Shown here: positions 1 to 10,439 of the stretch, piece after piece
Layout of the letters: every line of letters begins with the position of its first letter
Numbering within the stretch: position 1 is the first letter of the stretch
Assembly (NCBI RefSeq): GCF_040256395.1
Contig: NZ_CP158297.1
Span: 124,001 to 188,000, forward strand
Origin: Deinococcus sonorensis KR-87
GTDB taxonomy: Bacteria > Deinococcota > Deinococci > Deinococcales > Deinococcaceae
Length of the DNA: 64,000 bases
Direction of reading: 5' to 3'
The notes under the pieces: generated by a model
The model's database searches: none
Seen by the model: only the letters and a program-made list of their open reading frames with translations
What the model was told of the DNA's origin: nothing
Position numbers and translations under genes: made by a program

Positions 1-357
1 CAGCTTTGGAAAGGTCGCTGGTTTGTGCAGGTAGCCGGAGGCCTGGTGGTCGTAGCTGGAGAGGATGTCCCCGCTGAGGTCCGAGAGGCTCAGGATCACC
101 ACTGGAATCAACCGGTGATGTGAATGGGCCTTCAGGCGCTCCAGCAGCTCCATCCCCGACATGCTGGGCAGCTGCAGATCCAGCAGGATCAGCCTTGGGG
201 GATGGTCGGGGAACCGCTCGAGGTACGCGAGCGCCGCTTCCGCGCTGGCCACATGCACCATAGACGGCACGGGCTTCACCTCTCGGACAGCTTCTTCCAC
301 CATTCGGGCCGCAGCCGCATCATCTTCAATCAGCAGCAGGTCCGGGGCATGATGCAT
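1..357 (-). CDS. Response regulator receiver protein (3' end outside window)
   Basis: CheY-like receiver domain, probably an Rcp1-type single-domain regulator that takes a phosphoryl group from a histidine kinase. The visible 119 residues start MHHAPDLLLIEDD. They show the acidic pocket (D12, D13), the phospho-acceptor D60 in LILLDLQLPSMSG, and a conserved lysine in GYLHKP. The C-terminus runs off the left edge, so a fused output domain cannot be excluded. Family assignment is firm; its partner kinase is not in the window. Confidence 0.9.
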   Translation of the reverse strand, partial: MHHAPDLLLIEDDAAAARMVEEAVREVKPVPSMVHVASAEAALAYLERFPDHPPRLILLDLQLPSMSGMELLERLKAHSHHRLIPVVILSLSDLSGDILSSYDHQASGYLHKPATFPKL

Positions 358-994
358 GGGCCAACTCTAGCAAAGGCGGATGCGCCACTTTGTCGAGGTG
401 TGCCTGCACGGTCGGGCGTTGGCGTCGCCTTGTGACGTTCAATCCGGCGTCCTACATTGTTAGAGCTGTCCGGAGCATTGGGGTTAGTCCGTCCTGCCTC
501 ATATCTTATGATTGAATAATCTTTGTCGAATTCTTATGGCCGATCCAGAGGGGGAGGTGACCAACCGGTCTGTCAATGGCGAAGGCCCTCCTTTCTTGCT
601 TCTGCTTGTGCCAGAGCATCGTGGCTTAGGCAATGTGTTCACCGGCGTGCCGAGATGCAGGGGAGGCCGTGGGAGCTACGCACGTCCACCGGAGCGCGTC
701 AACAGTGACCAGGCGAACCTGAGCTGCCTCTGCACAACCTCGTGGTCTTCAGCGGAAGAGACAGAGGCGAGATCATCAAGAGGGCGGACATTTCGCACGT
801 AGAAACATAGTCATGGCCCGGAACAATGGGTACTCATTCCCAGATAAGATTCTTCAATCCACGTAGCATTGTGCCTGCGAAGGTGGTGGACCTGGAGCCT
901 CATCCACCACCTTCGCAGGCACAATGAATACCCGAGGCTCCTCAGACATCAGCAATAGAGATCTCCGGTCAGCCCGTTTTAAGCTCGGTGGGTG
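358..994. other. Intergenic region with a long perfect hairpin
   Basis: About 640 bases without a convincing gene. Short open frames here have no family resemblance and no ribosome binding site. The one clear structure is the inverted repeat at 867-926, listed separately. Confidence 0.6.
867..926. repeat. 24-bp perfect inverted repeat with 12-base loop
   Basis: Bases 867-890 are the exact reverse complement of 903-926, separated by a 12-base loop. No T-run follows on either strand, so a simple intrinsic terminator is not the obvious reading. It may be a small palindromic repeat element or a processing or termination hairpin between the divergent flanking genes. Confidence 0.9.
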
Positions 995-1648
995 ATGCAC
1001 ACCTACTGGCCTTTCGCCGCGTTGCGGATGACGACACCCCAACTCGAGCTTCGTCAGCCGAACGACGGTGAACTGGTCCTCCTGGCCGACGTCGCGGCAA
1101 AGGGGATCAGTCCACCTGGGCAACGGACGTTCCTCACCCCCTGGACGGAGTTCATCCCGGCTCAGCGTGGGCTGGCCGTGATGCAAAGTCATTGGAGCAG
1201 CAAGGCCACCTGGAACATCCACAACTGGGCGCTGGAGCTCGCCGTGTTTCGGGAGGGGCAACCCGTCGGGATGGTGACCCTTAGAAGCCAGCAGTTTCCA
1301 ATCCTGCGCGAAGTGAAGACGTCCGCGTGGCTGGGCCTGGAGTTTCAGGGTCGGGGCTACGGCACGGAAGCCCGAGGCGCCCTGCTGCACTTCGCGTTCG
1401 AACAGCTCGGCGCTGAAGCTGCCCTCAGCGAGGTGTTTCAGGACAACCTGGCGTCCCAGGGCGTCTCCCGAAAACTTGGGTATCAGTTCGATGGGATCTC
1501 CAGAGCTGTGCTTGACGGCCAACCGGTAGTGTCTGACCGCCTCCGTCTTACCCGTGCGCAATGGCTGGGTGTTGATCATCCCTTGGTCGTGGTTTCTGGT
1601 ATCGCGGACTGCCGGCCTTTCTTCCTGACGGACGGCGACGTCTCGTAA
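995..1648 (+). CDS. GNAT family N-acetyltransferase (RimJ/RimL type)
   Basis: Predicted acetyl-CoA-dependent N-acetyltransferase of about 217 residues. The GNAT core is visible: TSAWLGLEFQGRGYGTEA is the beta4/motif A segment that holds the acetyl-CoA pyrophosphate (Q/R-x-x-G-x-G/A pattern). It is followed by a helix and by FQDNLASQGVSRKLGYQFDG, the typical 'N..S..v..KlGf' segment. Substrate is unknown; relatives acetylate ribosomal proteins, antibiotics or small amines. The start is uncertain: GTG at 992, ATG at 995 or ATG at 1028 are all in frame and none has a strong ribosome binding site. Confidence 0.85.
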   Translation: MHTYWPFAALRMTTPQLELRQPNDGELVLLADVAAKGISPPGQRTFLTPWTEFIPAQRGLAVMQSHWSSKATWNIHNWALELAVFREGQPVGMVTLRSQQFPILREVKTSAWLGLEFQGRGYGTEARGALLHFAFEQLGAEAALSEVFQDNLASQGVSRKLGYQFDGISRAVLDGQPVVSDRLRLTRAQWLGVDHPLVVVSGIADCRPFFLTDGDVS

Positions 1649-1847
1649 CACAATGCCGGGCTTCGCGCGGTCTCGACGCGGGGGGCGTCAGGGGCCGACC
1701 GTCGTCTGTTGGGTCTGGGCGGTCAGTTGCGCGCCTCCTGGACGTCCTCGTCTTGGTTCAAGGCGGTGGCCTCAGCTGATGCGCGAGCTCACGCCTCGAT
1801 TCCAGTCTTTTTAGAGTGCAGACGCCTCTCGAGAGGACCTCAGTGGA

Positions 1848-2450
1848 TTACTGGAGTGCTGCTGGAGGACGGCAGTAGTAGCCATGCGCCAGCAGATCGC
1901 GCAGTCCGGCGAGCGAGGGTTGATCGGCGGGGCCGGGTCCCCGAATCCAGGCCACCGCTGCCGTGGCCTGAAACAGGTCCCGGGCGCTCACCTCCGGGCG
2001 GACGGATCCCTGGCGCTGGGCCGCCTGGAGGAATTCGTCCGTCATGGAGATGAGCTGATCGCAGGGGTAGGTCAACGGGTTGTCCGGCTCACTCGCCCGG
2101 GTGGCGGCCATCAGGGGCTCGGGGAGGCCGTTGTACGCGTTGAGGTAGTCCTCCAGGGCACCGAGCCATTGCCGCAGCGCTTCATCCGGAGCGGCGAGCT
2201 GCCGGAGGGTTTCGCGGCGGCTGATCAACGTTGCCGAGCGTGCCTGCAGCACGGCGGTCAGGAGCGCTTCCCGGGTGGGGAAGTGGCGGTAGAGCGTCCC
2301 GGGTCCGACTCCGGCGTCTCTGGCGACCGCTTCGAGCGAGGTGCCGACCCCGTGCTGCTGGAAGTGGTGTTGGGCTGTTTCCAGAATGCTGGCCCGGTTG
2401 CGGATCACGTCCGTGCGAGGTTTGCGCTGGGCAGCGGATGCTGGGGTCAT
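1848..2450 (-). CDS. TetR family transcriptional repressor
   Basis: 200-residue TetR-type regulator. The N-terminal helix-turn-helix is clear: ILETAQHHFQQHG, then VARDAGVGPGTLYRHFPTRE. The C-terminal part is a ligand-binding domain of the type found in repressors of drug efflux genes. The ATG at 2450 is preceded by AGGAGG. It is divergent from the DHA2 exporter at 2587 across a 136-base gap that holds a near-perfect palindrome, so it very likely represses both genes and is released by a compound the pump exports. The inducer cannot be read from sequence. Confidence 0.92.
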   Translation of the reverse strand: MTPASAAQRKPRTDVIRNRASILETAQHHFQQHGVGTSLEAVARDAGVGPGTLYRHFPTREALLTAVLQARSATLISRRETLRQLAAPDEALRQWLGALEDYLNAYNGLPEPLMAATRASEPDNPLTYPCDQLISMTDEFLQAAQRQGSVRPEVSARDLFQATAAVAWIRGPGPADQPSLAGLRDLLAHGYYCRPPAALQ

Positions 2451-2481
2451 GGTGCCTCCTGGTGGACTGCATGGTGTGGAC

Positions 2482-2510
2482 TTGACAATACGGAGACTAC
2501 CTCCATATTG
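2482..2510. promoter_or_regulatory. Divergent promoter with TetR-type operator
   Basis: CAATACGGAG (2486-2495) and CTCCATATTG (2501-2510) form a 25-base palindrome with one mismatch per arm and a 5-base centre. It overlaps a TTGACA -35 element at 2482-2487 reading toward the exporter. The size and position fit an operator for the adjacent TetR repressor. Confidence 0.75.
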
Positions 2511-2586
2511 TTGGGAGATCAAGCGGAGGCAGTATCCGTTTTCTGCGCTCCTGAACCCACCCTGCCGACACCCCCGAGGCTCACCC

Positions 2587-4149
2587 ATGACCACCCATCC
2601 CCGCTCGTCCGTGGCCCTTCCACACCAGGACGCACGCAGCCGCGCCGTCATCATGGTCCTCCTGCTCGCCACCTTCGTGGTGGTCCTGAACGAGACGATC
2701 ATGAACGTCGCGCTGCCCACCCTGATCCTCGACTTCCACGTCACTGCCAGCGTCGCGCAGTGGCTGGCCACCGGCTTCATGCTGACCATGGCCGTGGTGA
2801 TCCCCACCACCGGCTTTCTGCTGCAGCGCCTGACCTCCCGCGCGGTGTTCCTGCTCGCGATGGGCACCTTCAGTGTCGGCACCCTGCTGGCCGCCGCCGC
2901 GCCCACCTTCGCGCTGTTGCTGCTGGCCCGGGTGGTGCAGGCGGTCGGGACGGCCATCATGATCCCGCTGCTCTTCACCACCGTCATGACCCTGATTCCG
3001 GCCGAGCGGCGCGGCGCGACGATGGGCTTCGTCAGCATCGTGATCGCGGTCGCCCCCGCGCTGGGCCCGACCATCAGCGGCCTGATCCTGCAGTCACTGT
3101 CCTGGCGCTTCATGTTTCTCTTCGTGCTGCCCTTCGCGCTGGCCGCCCTGGCGTACGGCCTGCGGACGCTGGTGAACTTCAGCGAACCGCGGCGCCTCTC
3201 GCTCGATGTCGCGTCGCTGCCGCTCTCCGCGGTGGGCTTCGGTGGCCTGGTGTACGCGCTCAGCCGCCTGGGCGAGTCGCCCGCGGGGCTCACCGACCCG
3301 CGGGTGAGCGTGCCGCTGCTCCTCAGTGTGCTCAGCCTCGCCGGGTTCGTCTGGCGGCAACGCGCGTTGCAACGTCAGGGCACACCACTGCTGGATTTCC
3401 GCGCTCTGCGCTCCCCAATCTTCACGCTGGGCGTGGTGCTGATCATGCTGCTGTCGGTGGCGTTCTTCGGCGGGGCGATCCTGCTGCCGCTCTACCTCCA
3501 GGACATCCGCGGCCTCAGCACCTTGCAGACCGGACTGCTGGTCCTGCCCGGCGGCGTGATGATGGGGCTGCTGGCGCCCAGCATCGGCCGGCTGTATGAC
3601 CGCATCGGCCCGGCCTGGCTCGCGACGCCGGGCGCGGCCCTCCTGGCGCTCTCACTCTGGAGGTTCAGCCGGGTGGACGCCGCAACAGGCGTGCCGGTCC
3701 TGCTGGCGATGCACCTCGTGATGAGTGTCGGTCTGGCCCTGACCTTCACCCCGCTGTTCACGGCTGCCACGAGCCCGCTGCCTGCCCGGCTGTACGCGCA
3801 CGGCAGCGCCATCATGAACTCCTTCCAGCAGGTGGCCGGCGCCGCCGGCACGGCGCTGCTGATCACGGTGATGACCGGGCGGACCACCCGCGCGGCCGCT
3901 GCAGGCCTGACCCTGCCCCTCGCACACGCGGAGGGCGGCCGCGCGGCCTTTGGCCTGGCGACCGGCATCGCACTCATGCTGCTGCTCCTGGCGGCGTTCA
4001 TGCGCCGCGCCCCCGCACCCCAGGGCACGGGCGACGATGAGCGGATCGTCGCCGTCGGGGCATTGACCCGCAGGCGAGCAGGGTCGACCCACGCGAACCG
4101 GCCTGAACTCAGCTGCGTTCAGGCCGGTTCGCCGTTCACCCCACGTTGA
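2587..4149 (+). CDS. MFS drug exporter, DHA2 (EmrB/QacA) family
   Basis: Predicted 14-helix proton-driven multidrug exporter of the inner membrane. The N-terminus has the DHA2 signature FVVVLNETIMNVALPTL (TM1), then AVVIPTTGFLLQRL and a GPTISGLIL motif C-like segment. Start ATG at 2587 is the first Met before TM1; the longer open frame upstream overlaps the repressor. The C-terminal residues after about 485 lie in a hairpin that looks like a terminator (4095-4130), suggesting that the original stop codon was lost by a late frameshift. Expected substrates are cationic or hydrophobic drugs, but this is family knowledge only. Confidence 0.9.
   Translation: MTTHPRSSVALPHQDARSRAVIMVLLLATFVVVLNETIMNVALPTLILDFHVTASVAQWLATGFMLTMAVVIPTTGFLLQRLTSRAVFLLAMGTFSVGTLLAAAAPTFALLLLARVVQAVGTAIMIPLLFTTVMTLIPAERRGATMGFVSIVIAVAPALGPTISGLILQSLSWRFMFLFVLPFALAALAYGLRTLVNFSEPRRLSLDVASLPLSAVGFGGLVYALSRLGESPAGLTDPRVSVPLLLSVLSLAGFVWRQRALQRQGTPLLDFRALRSPIFTLGVVLIMLLSVAFFGGAILLPLYLQDIRGLSTLQTGLLVLPGGVMMGLLAPSIGRLYDRIGPAWLATPGAALLALSLWRFSRVDAATGVPVLLAMHLVMSVGLALTFTPLFTAATSPLPARLYAHGSAIMNSFQQVAGAAGTALLITVMTGRTTRAAAAGLTLPLAHAEGGRAAFGLATGIALMLLLLAAFMRRAPAPQGTGDDERIVAVGALTRRRAGSTHANRPELSCVQAGSPFTPR
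4095..4130. terminator. Hairpin at the end of the DHA2 exporter
   Basis: A perfect 14-bp stem, GAACCGGCCTGAAC / GTTCAGGCCGGTTC, around an 8-base loop. It is a likely terminator, although it lies inside the present reading frame. There is no clear T-tract. Confidence 0.6.
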
Positions 4150-4261
4150 GTTCAGGTGGCGTATCACGCCGCCTCACCCGGGAAGCGTCAACACGGCGCC
4201 CGGGCCCGTGGCCAGACGTCGCCCGCGCTGCAGTCCGAGCCGCCCATCGCGGCCGTGGTGA

Positions 4262-4281
4262 GGCGGGCGGTGACGCCCGCC
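4262..4281 (-). terminator. Terminator hairpin after the iron-uptake operon
   Basis: GGCGGGCG / CGCCCGCC is an 8-bp perfect GC stem with a 4-base loop. It lies 14 bases beyond the stop codon of the ATPase gene on the minus strand. Confidence 0.55.
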
Positions 4282-4294
4282 GCTCCACGGCCTG

Positions 4295-5086
<792 letters not shown>

Positions 5087-5115
5087 GGCAGAAGCCTCAG
5101 GGTGGGCGCGGGAAC

Positions 5116-6141
5116 TCATGGCGCCCGGCGCAGCAGGTACAGGAAGTACGGCGCGCCCACCAGCGTGGTGAAGATGCCGGCCGGCACTTCGATGGGGGGC
5201 AGCAGGGTGCGGCCCAGGGTGTCGGCGGCCAGCACCAGGGCCGCGCCGAGCAGCGCCGCCACCGGCAGCAGCCGGGCGTGCTGCCCGCCCACCAGCCGGC
5301 GGGCCAGGTGCGGGGCCAGCAGGCCCACAAAGCCGAGGATGCCGGCGCCGGTCACGCCGGCGGCGGCCAGCGCCACGGCGATGCCCAGGCACAGCAGGCG
5401 GCTCGGCTGGACCCGCAGCCCCAGGGACGTGGCCAGCTCCGGGCCGAGGTTCAGCACGTCCAGCACCCGGCTGCACAGCAGGGCGGCCGGCAGCAGGATC
5501 AGGGCCCACGGCAGCAGCCGCTGCAGCCGGTCGGCGTCGGCGCCGTACACGGTGCCGCTCAGGAACCCCAGCGCCGCGCCCAGGCCGTCCGGGGCCCGCA
5601 CGAGCACCAGCTGCTGCACCGCGCCCAGCGCCGAGGCCACCGCCACGCCCACCAGCGCCAGCCGCACCGGGTGCAGGCCGTCGGCCGCCCGCCCGCCCCC
5701 GGCGCGGGACAGCAGCAGCACCAGCCCGAAGCCCAGCCAGGCGCCGGCCAGCGCGGCCCACGGCAACCCGCCCGCCGGCGCGCCCGGCCAGGCCAGCAGG
5801 AACACGGTGGCGGCCAGCCCCGCCCCGGCGCCCACGCCGATGATGTCCGGCGACGCCAGCGGGTTGCGGATCACGCCCTGCAGCATGGTGCCGGACGCGG
5901 CGAACATCGCCCCGGCCAGCAGCGCCACCACGATCCGCGGCGCGCGCAGCTCCAGCACCAGCTGGCGGGTCAGGGCGTCGCCGCGCCCCAGCAGCACCTG
6001 CAGCACGTCGGCGGGCGGCGTGCGGACCGCGCCCAGCCCCAGCGCCAGCACGCCCAGCGCGGCCACGACTGCCGCCAGTACGCCGCCCACCAGCAGCGCC
6101 CGCGAGGTGCCGGACCGCGCCGCCGCCGGCAGGGAGGTCAT
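5116..6141 (-). CDS. FecCD-family iron-siderophore permease (second)
   Basis: 341-residue inner-membrane permease with about nine or ten hydrophobic helices. The segment LRAPRIVVALLAGAMFAASG followed by QGVIRNPLASPDIIGVGAGA is the BtuC/FecCD signature. LGFVGLLAPHLARRLVGGQH is the conserved loop that contacts the ATPase. Its ATG overlaps the stop codon of the preceding binding-protein gene by four bases (ATGA), so the two are translationally coupled. It probably forms a heterodimer with the permease at 7085-8068. Confidence 0.93.
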   Translation of the reverse strand: MTSLPAAARSGTSRALLVGGVLAAVVAALGVLALGLGAVRTPPADVLQVLLGRGDALTRQLVLELRAPRIVVALLAGAMFAASGTMLQGVIRNPLASPDIIGVGAGAGLAATVFLLAWPGAPAGGLPWAALAGAWLGFGLVLLLSRAGGGRAADGLHPVRLALVGVAVASALGAVQQLVLVRAPDGLGAALGFLSGTVYGADADRLQRLLPWALILLPAALLCSRVLDVLNLGPELATSLGLRVQPSRLLCLGIAVALAAAGVTGAGILGFVGLLAPHLARRLVGGQHARLLPVAALLGAALVLAADTLGRTLLPPIEVPAGIFTTLVGAPYFLYLLRRAP

Positions 6142-7058
6142 GGGTACCGGAAGTCGCCGCTGGGCGCCTGGTCCTGCAGGAAGCGGCTCTGGATGGTCTC
6201 GGCGGCCATCAGGCGCAGGGCCAGTGGGCCGCGCCCGCGCGTCCAGTTGTCGCGGTTGAACACGTACACCCGCCCGCGCTGCACCGCCGCGAGCCGCTGC
6301 CACAGCGGACTCTGCCGCCAGGTGTCGGTGATGGGCCGCTCGTCGGGGGCGGTGAACAGCACCAGCGTCTGCGGGTTGAGGGCCACCAGCCCTTCCAGCG
6401 ACACCTCGTACTGCGTCTGCCCGGCCTTGACCGGCAGCTGGTTCTTGCGGCCCACCGCTTCCAGGTAACTGCCCACGAAGCTGCCGGTGGTGTGCAGCGT
6501 CAGGCTGGTGGGCGTGGCCACGGCCGCCACGAACGGCGGCGCGCCCTTGCGGGTGAAGGCGCGCGCCTTGCGCAGCAGCGCCTGCTGCTCTTCAAGAATG
6601 CGGCGCGCGGCCGCCTCGCGGCCCACCAGCTGCCCGATGGCGAGCGTCTGGGCGTTCAGGTCGTCGAGGCTGCCGCGGCGGCTCTGGAAGACCCCGGTGG
6701 GGGCCAGGCGGTTCAGCGGTGCCACGCTGTCCTGGTGCACGAACGCGTCGGCCAGGATCAGGTCCGGGCGCGTGGCGGCGATGGCTTCCAGGCTCGGCTG
6801 GGCGCGGCTGCCGGTGGAGGTGATGCCGCTGAGCCGGGCCTTCAGGTAGGGGGGCGCCCCCCGGTCCCCGCCCTGGGTGCCGAGCGCGGCCCCCACCGGC
6901 CGCACGCCCAGTGCCAGCAGGGTGTCGAGGAACGAGTATTCGAGCGCCACCACCCGCCGGGCCGGCGCCGGGAGGGTCAGGGTGCCGCGTTCGTGCGGCA
7001 CAGCGATGGCCGCCGCGGTGGGCAGCAGCAGGGAAGTCAGCAGCAGGAGTCGTCGCAT
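6138..7058 (-). CDS. Iron-siderophore ABC transporter substrate-binding protein (second)
   Basis: 306-residue exported binding protein. MRRLLLLTSLLLPTAAAIAV is a signal peptide. LPAPARRVVALEYSFLDTLLALGVRPVG begins the class III (FecB/FhuD) fold, and LEAIAATRPDLILAD is its hallmark helix-strand segment. It has no lipobox cysteine, so it is probably a soluble or periplasm-like protein. It lies between the two permease genes and overlaps the second by four bases. It may bind a different ferric chelate from the first binding protein at 9029-9985; the ligand cannot be read from sequence. Confidence 0.9.
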   Translation of the reverse strand: MRRLLLLTSLLLPTAAAIAVPHERGTLTLPAPARRVVALEYSFLDTLLALGVRPVGAALGTQGGDRGAPPYLKARLSGITSTGSRAQPSLEAIAATRPDLILADAFVHQDSVAPLNRLAPTGVFQSRRGSLDDLNAQTLAIGQLVGREAAARRILEEQQALLRKARAFTRKGAPPFVAAVATPTSLTLHTTGSFVGSYLEAVGRKNQLPVKAGQTQYEVSLEGLVALNPQTLVLFTAPDERPITDTWRQSPLWQRLAAVQRGRVYVFNRDNWTRGRGPLALRLMAAETIQSRFLQDQAPSGDFRYP

Positions 7059-7084
7059 GGGGAACCTCAGGGGAGAGACGCGGG

Positions 7085-8068
7085 TCAGTGCCGGCCCAGC
7101 CGGCGGGCCAGCAGCACGAAGAACGGAGCGCCGACGGCGGCCACCAGGATGCCGACCGGCGTTTCGGCGGGCCGGTCCACCAGGCGGGCGGCGATGTCGG
7201 CGGTGGTGAGAAAGGCGCCGCCGAGCAGCGCGCCCATCGGCACGCTCAGGCGGTGGTCGGGGCCCATCAGGGCACGGGCGGCGTGCGGCACGATCAGGCC
7301 CACGAAGCCGATCGGCCCGGCGACGCTCACCGAGCCGGCGGCGAGCAGCACCCCCACCCCGGTCACCAGCGCCGAGTCGCGCTCGGTGCGGGCGCCCAGC
7401 CCCCGGGCCACCGCGTCGCCGAGGGCCAGCACGTTGAGGCGCGGGGCGAGCAGCAGCGCGGCGAGCAGGCCACCCAGCAGCCACGGCGCGACCTGCGCCA
7501 GCTGCGGCCAGCCGCGGCCGGCGACGCTGCCCGACAGGGCGAAGAGGGCGGCCTGCGCCCGCTCCTCCCACAGCAGCTGCAGGCTGCGGCTGGCCGCGCC
7601 CGCCAGGCTCGCGACAGCCACCCCGGCCAGCGCCAGCCGCAGCGGGGTGAGGCCCGCCTGCCGGGCCACCCCGTACGCCAGGAATGCCGCCAGGGCGCCG
7701 CCCAGAAAGGCGGCCGGCACGAACGCGGCGGCGGGCGCGGCCGGGAAGAACACCACCATCACCAGGATGGCCAGGGCGCCGCCCGCCTCCACGCCCAGGA
7801 TGCCCGGGTCGGCGAGCGGGTTGCGGGTCACGCCCTGCAGCAGCAGGCCCGAGACGCCCAGCCCCGCCCCGGCCAGCACCGCCACCAGGGTGCGCGGCAG
7901 CCGCAGGGTCTGCACCACCAGGCTGTCGGTGGAGCTGTCGGGGTGCAGCAGGACACTCCACACCCGGCCCGGCGCCAGGGCGGTGACGCCGGTGGCCAGC
8001 GACGCCAGCAGCGCGGCCAGCACCAGCGCCACGCCGAGCAGCAGCAGCAGCGGACGGGCGCGGCTCAA
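7085..8068 (-). CDS. FecCD-family iron-siderophore permease (first)
   Basis: 327-residue hydrophobic permease. The family signatures are LRLPRTLVAVLAGAGLGVSG, QGVTRNPLADPGILGVEAGG and PIGFVGLIVPHAARALMGPD. Translation starts at TTG (8068), which overlaps the stop codon of the upstream ferredoxin-like gene (TTGA), a clear case of stop-start coupling. No ATG is available at the expected N-terminus. Likely partner of the second permease in one transporter. Confidence 0.92.
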   Translation of the reverse strand: MSRARPLLLLLGVALVLAALLASLATGVTALAPGRVWSVLLHPDSSTDSLVVQTLRLPRTLVAVLAGAGLGVSGLLLQGVTRNPLADPGILGVEAGGALAILVMVVFFPAAPAAAFVPAAFLGGALAAFLAYGVARQAGLTPLRLALAGVAVASLAGAASRSLQLLWEERAQAALFALSGSVAGRGWPQLAQVAPWLLGGLLAALLLAPRLNVLALGDAVARGLGARTERDSALVTGVGVLLAAGSVSVAGPIGFVGLIVPHAARALMGPDHRLSVPMGALLGGAFLTTADIAARLVDRPAETPVGILVAAVGAPFFVLLARRLGRH

Positions 8069-9018
8069 GATGCGGTGCCGTCCAGCCAGGTCACCCGGTA
8101 CTGCGGCACGCTGTTGTGGCCGGGTTTGTGGCTGGAGCCCGGCACCTCAAGCTGCCGGGCCACGTCCACCCGGGCGCGCCGCTGGCCCGCCTGGCCGCGC
8201 CAGCGGTACGTCAGCGTCACCTCGTCGCCGTTCACCGTGGCGTGACGGTCCGCGTCCAGCCAGGCCCAGCCGTGCTGGATCAGCAACTCGCGGTCCAGCA
8301 CCTGCGCCAGGGGGGGCAGGCCGGCGAAGCCGCGCAGGTGACGTGCCGCCTCGGCGGGGGCCAGCTCACGCCGGGCGACCTGCACCGCCAGCTCTGGGGT
8401 CAGGTGGGCCCACAGCAGCCCGCTGGGCAGCTCCACCGCCGTCGCCGCGAAGCGGTGGCCGCCGAAATGGCCGGTGCGCCACGCCCGCACGCCGGCCGCG
8501 GCGAGGCCCTGGTACACCGGCACGCCGTAGCGGCCGCAGGCGGCGTCCACCGTGCCGTGAGTGCACACGTGCAGGTCCGGGCCGGGGGGGACCGGGCACG
8601 GTGCCCACGCCTGCAGGCGCTGCGGGTCCAGCAGGGTGGCGATCAGGCCCTGGGCCCAGTCGTCCTGCGGGAGCCCGGACGCGTAATCCCGGCGCACGTA
8701 CCCGCCCGCGCCACGGGTGTAATGCCGCACCCGCAGCGGCGCGTCCGGCTGCTGTGGCGCGCTCATCAGCATCCCGAAGCCGGCCCCGTCCGCCTCGACC
8801 CGCTCGCGCAGCCGCTCGAACACCCCCCGCTGCTCGGGAGTCCATCGCTCGAAGTCCCGCAGCTGCGCCCAGCGCCGCACGTCCAGCTCCAGCACCGTCA
8901 CCTCGGCCCAGTGCGGGGCGGTGCCGATCGGATCCTCCTGCAGCGACCGCGACACGTCGGCACACAGCGGCAGCCGCTCGGCCGTGCCGGTCATGGCCGG
9001 CCGGCCAGCGCCGGACAC
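8065..9018 (-). CDS. Sucrase/ferredoxin-like [2Fe-2S] protein
   Basis: About 310-residue cytoplasmic protein of the sucrase/ferredoxin-like family, a thioredoxin-fold [2Fe-2S] group. The cluster-binding segment LHVCTHGTVDAACGRYG keeps the spaced cysteines of that family. Translation starts at GTG 9018 or ATG 8994; the second agrees better with family N-termini (MTGTAERLPLCADVSRSLQ). Its place inside a siderophore-uptake operon suggests a role in reductive release of iron from the imported chelate. That role is inference from context; the family is not FhuF. Confidence 0.85.
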   Translation of the reverse strand: MSGAGRPAMTGTAERLPLCADVSRSLQEDPIGTAPHWAEVTVLELDVRRWAQLRDFERWTPEQRGVFERLRERVEADGAGFGMLMSAPQQPDAPLRVRHYTRGAGGYVRRDYASGLPQDDWAQGLIATLLDPQRLQAWAPCPVPPGPDLHVCTHGTVDAACGRYGVPVYQGLAAAGVRAWRTGHFGGHRFAATAVELPSGLLWAHLTPELAVQVARRELAPAEAARHLRGFAGLPPLAQVLDRELLIQHGWAWLDADRHATVNGDEVTLTYRWRGQAGQRRARVDVARQLEVPGSSHKPGHNSVPQYRVTWLDGTAS

Positions 9019-9028
9019 ACGCGCCGCT

Positions 9029-9985
<957 letters not shown>

Positions 9986-9993
9986 GGTGGACC

Positions 9994-10023
9994 ATCCTAG
10001 ATTAAACCAACTGGAATGGTCAA
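9994..10023 (-). promoter_or_regulatory. Promoter of the iron-uptake operon
   Basis: On the minus strand, TTGACC (-35, 10018-10023) and TAGGAT (-10, 9994-9999) are separated by 18 bases. The predicted transcription start falls at or within a few bases of the ATG. An iron-responsive operator is expected here, but I cannot see a confident Fur or DtxR palindrome. Confidence 0.65.
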
Positions 10024-10439
10024 GTTTGTTTGTCCCAATTTCCCTGCGAAGACGCGACGCCCTGGTCTACGGTCCGCACGCTGGGAGGTCGGCGGCTTGG
10101 GGTCCTCCACAGCCTTTCTGCGGCTTGAGGTGAATCTCAGTGCGCACAGCACGGCCACCGATCACATCAGGGCGCCTGAAGCGCAGCAGGCCTTCGGCCG
10201 CTGGGCTTCACGGACGCGTCCCTCCGGCGGACCCGGCGACCCCCGTCCTAGAGATCCGCGCCTGGGCGGCTAAGCTGGGTGGGAGGTCGTGTCTGCACCC
10301 GGCTGATGTTCGTGATCCAGGCCGGCACGTCAACCGAGCTCGGCCGTGCTGAGGTCGGAGCACTGGACATGCAGGCCACCTCCCTTCCGGCGAGGCGTTC
10401 TGTGCACTTGGCGACTTACCCACAAGACTGAACCACAGG
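10024..10439. other. Intergenic region without a supported gene
   Basis: Short frames on both strands lack family resemblance and good starts. Nothing else is recognisable. Confidence 0.5.

Noticed and set aside
854..1651. 265-residue minus-strand frame
   Set aside because: Lies opposite the acetyltransferase and has no recognisable domain.
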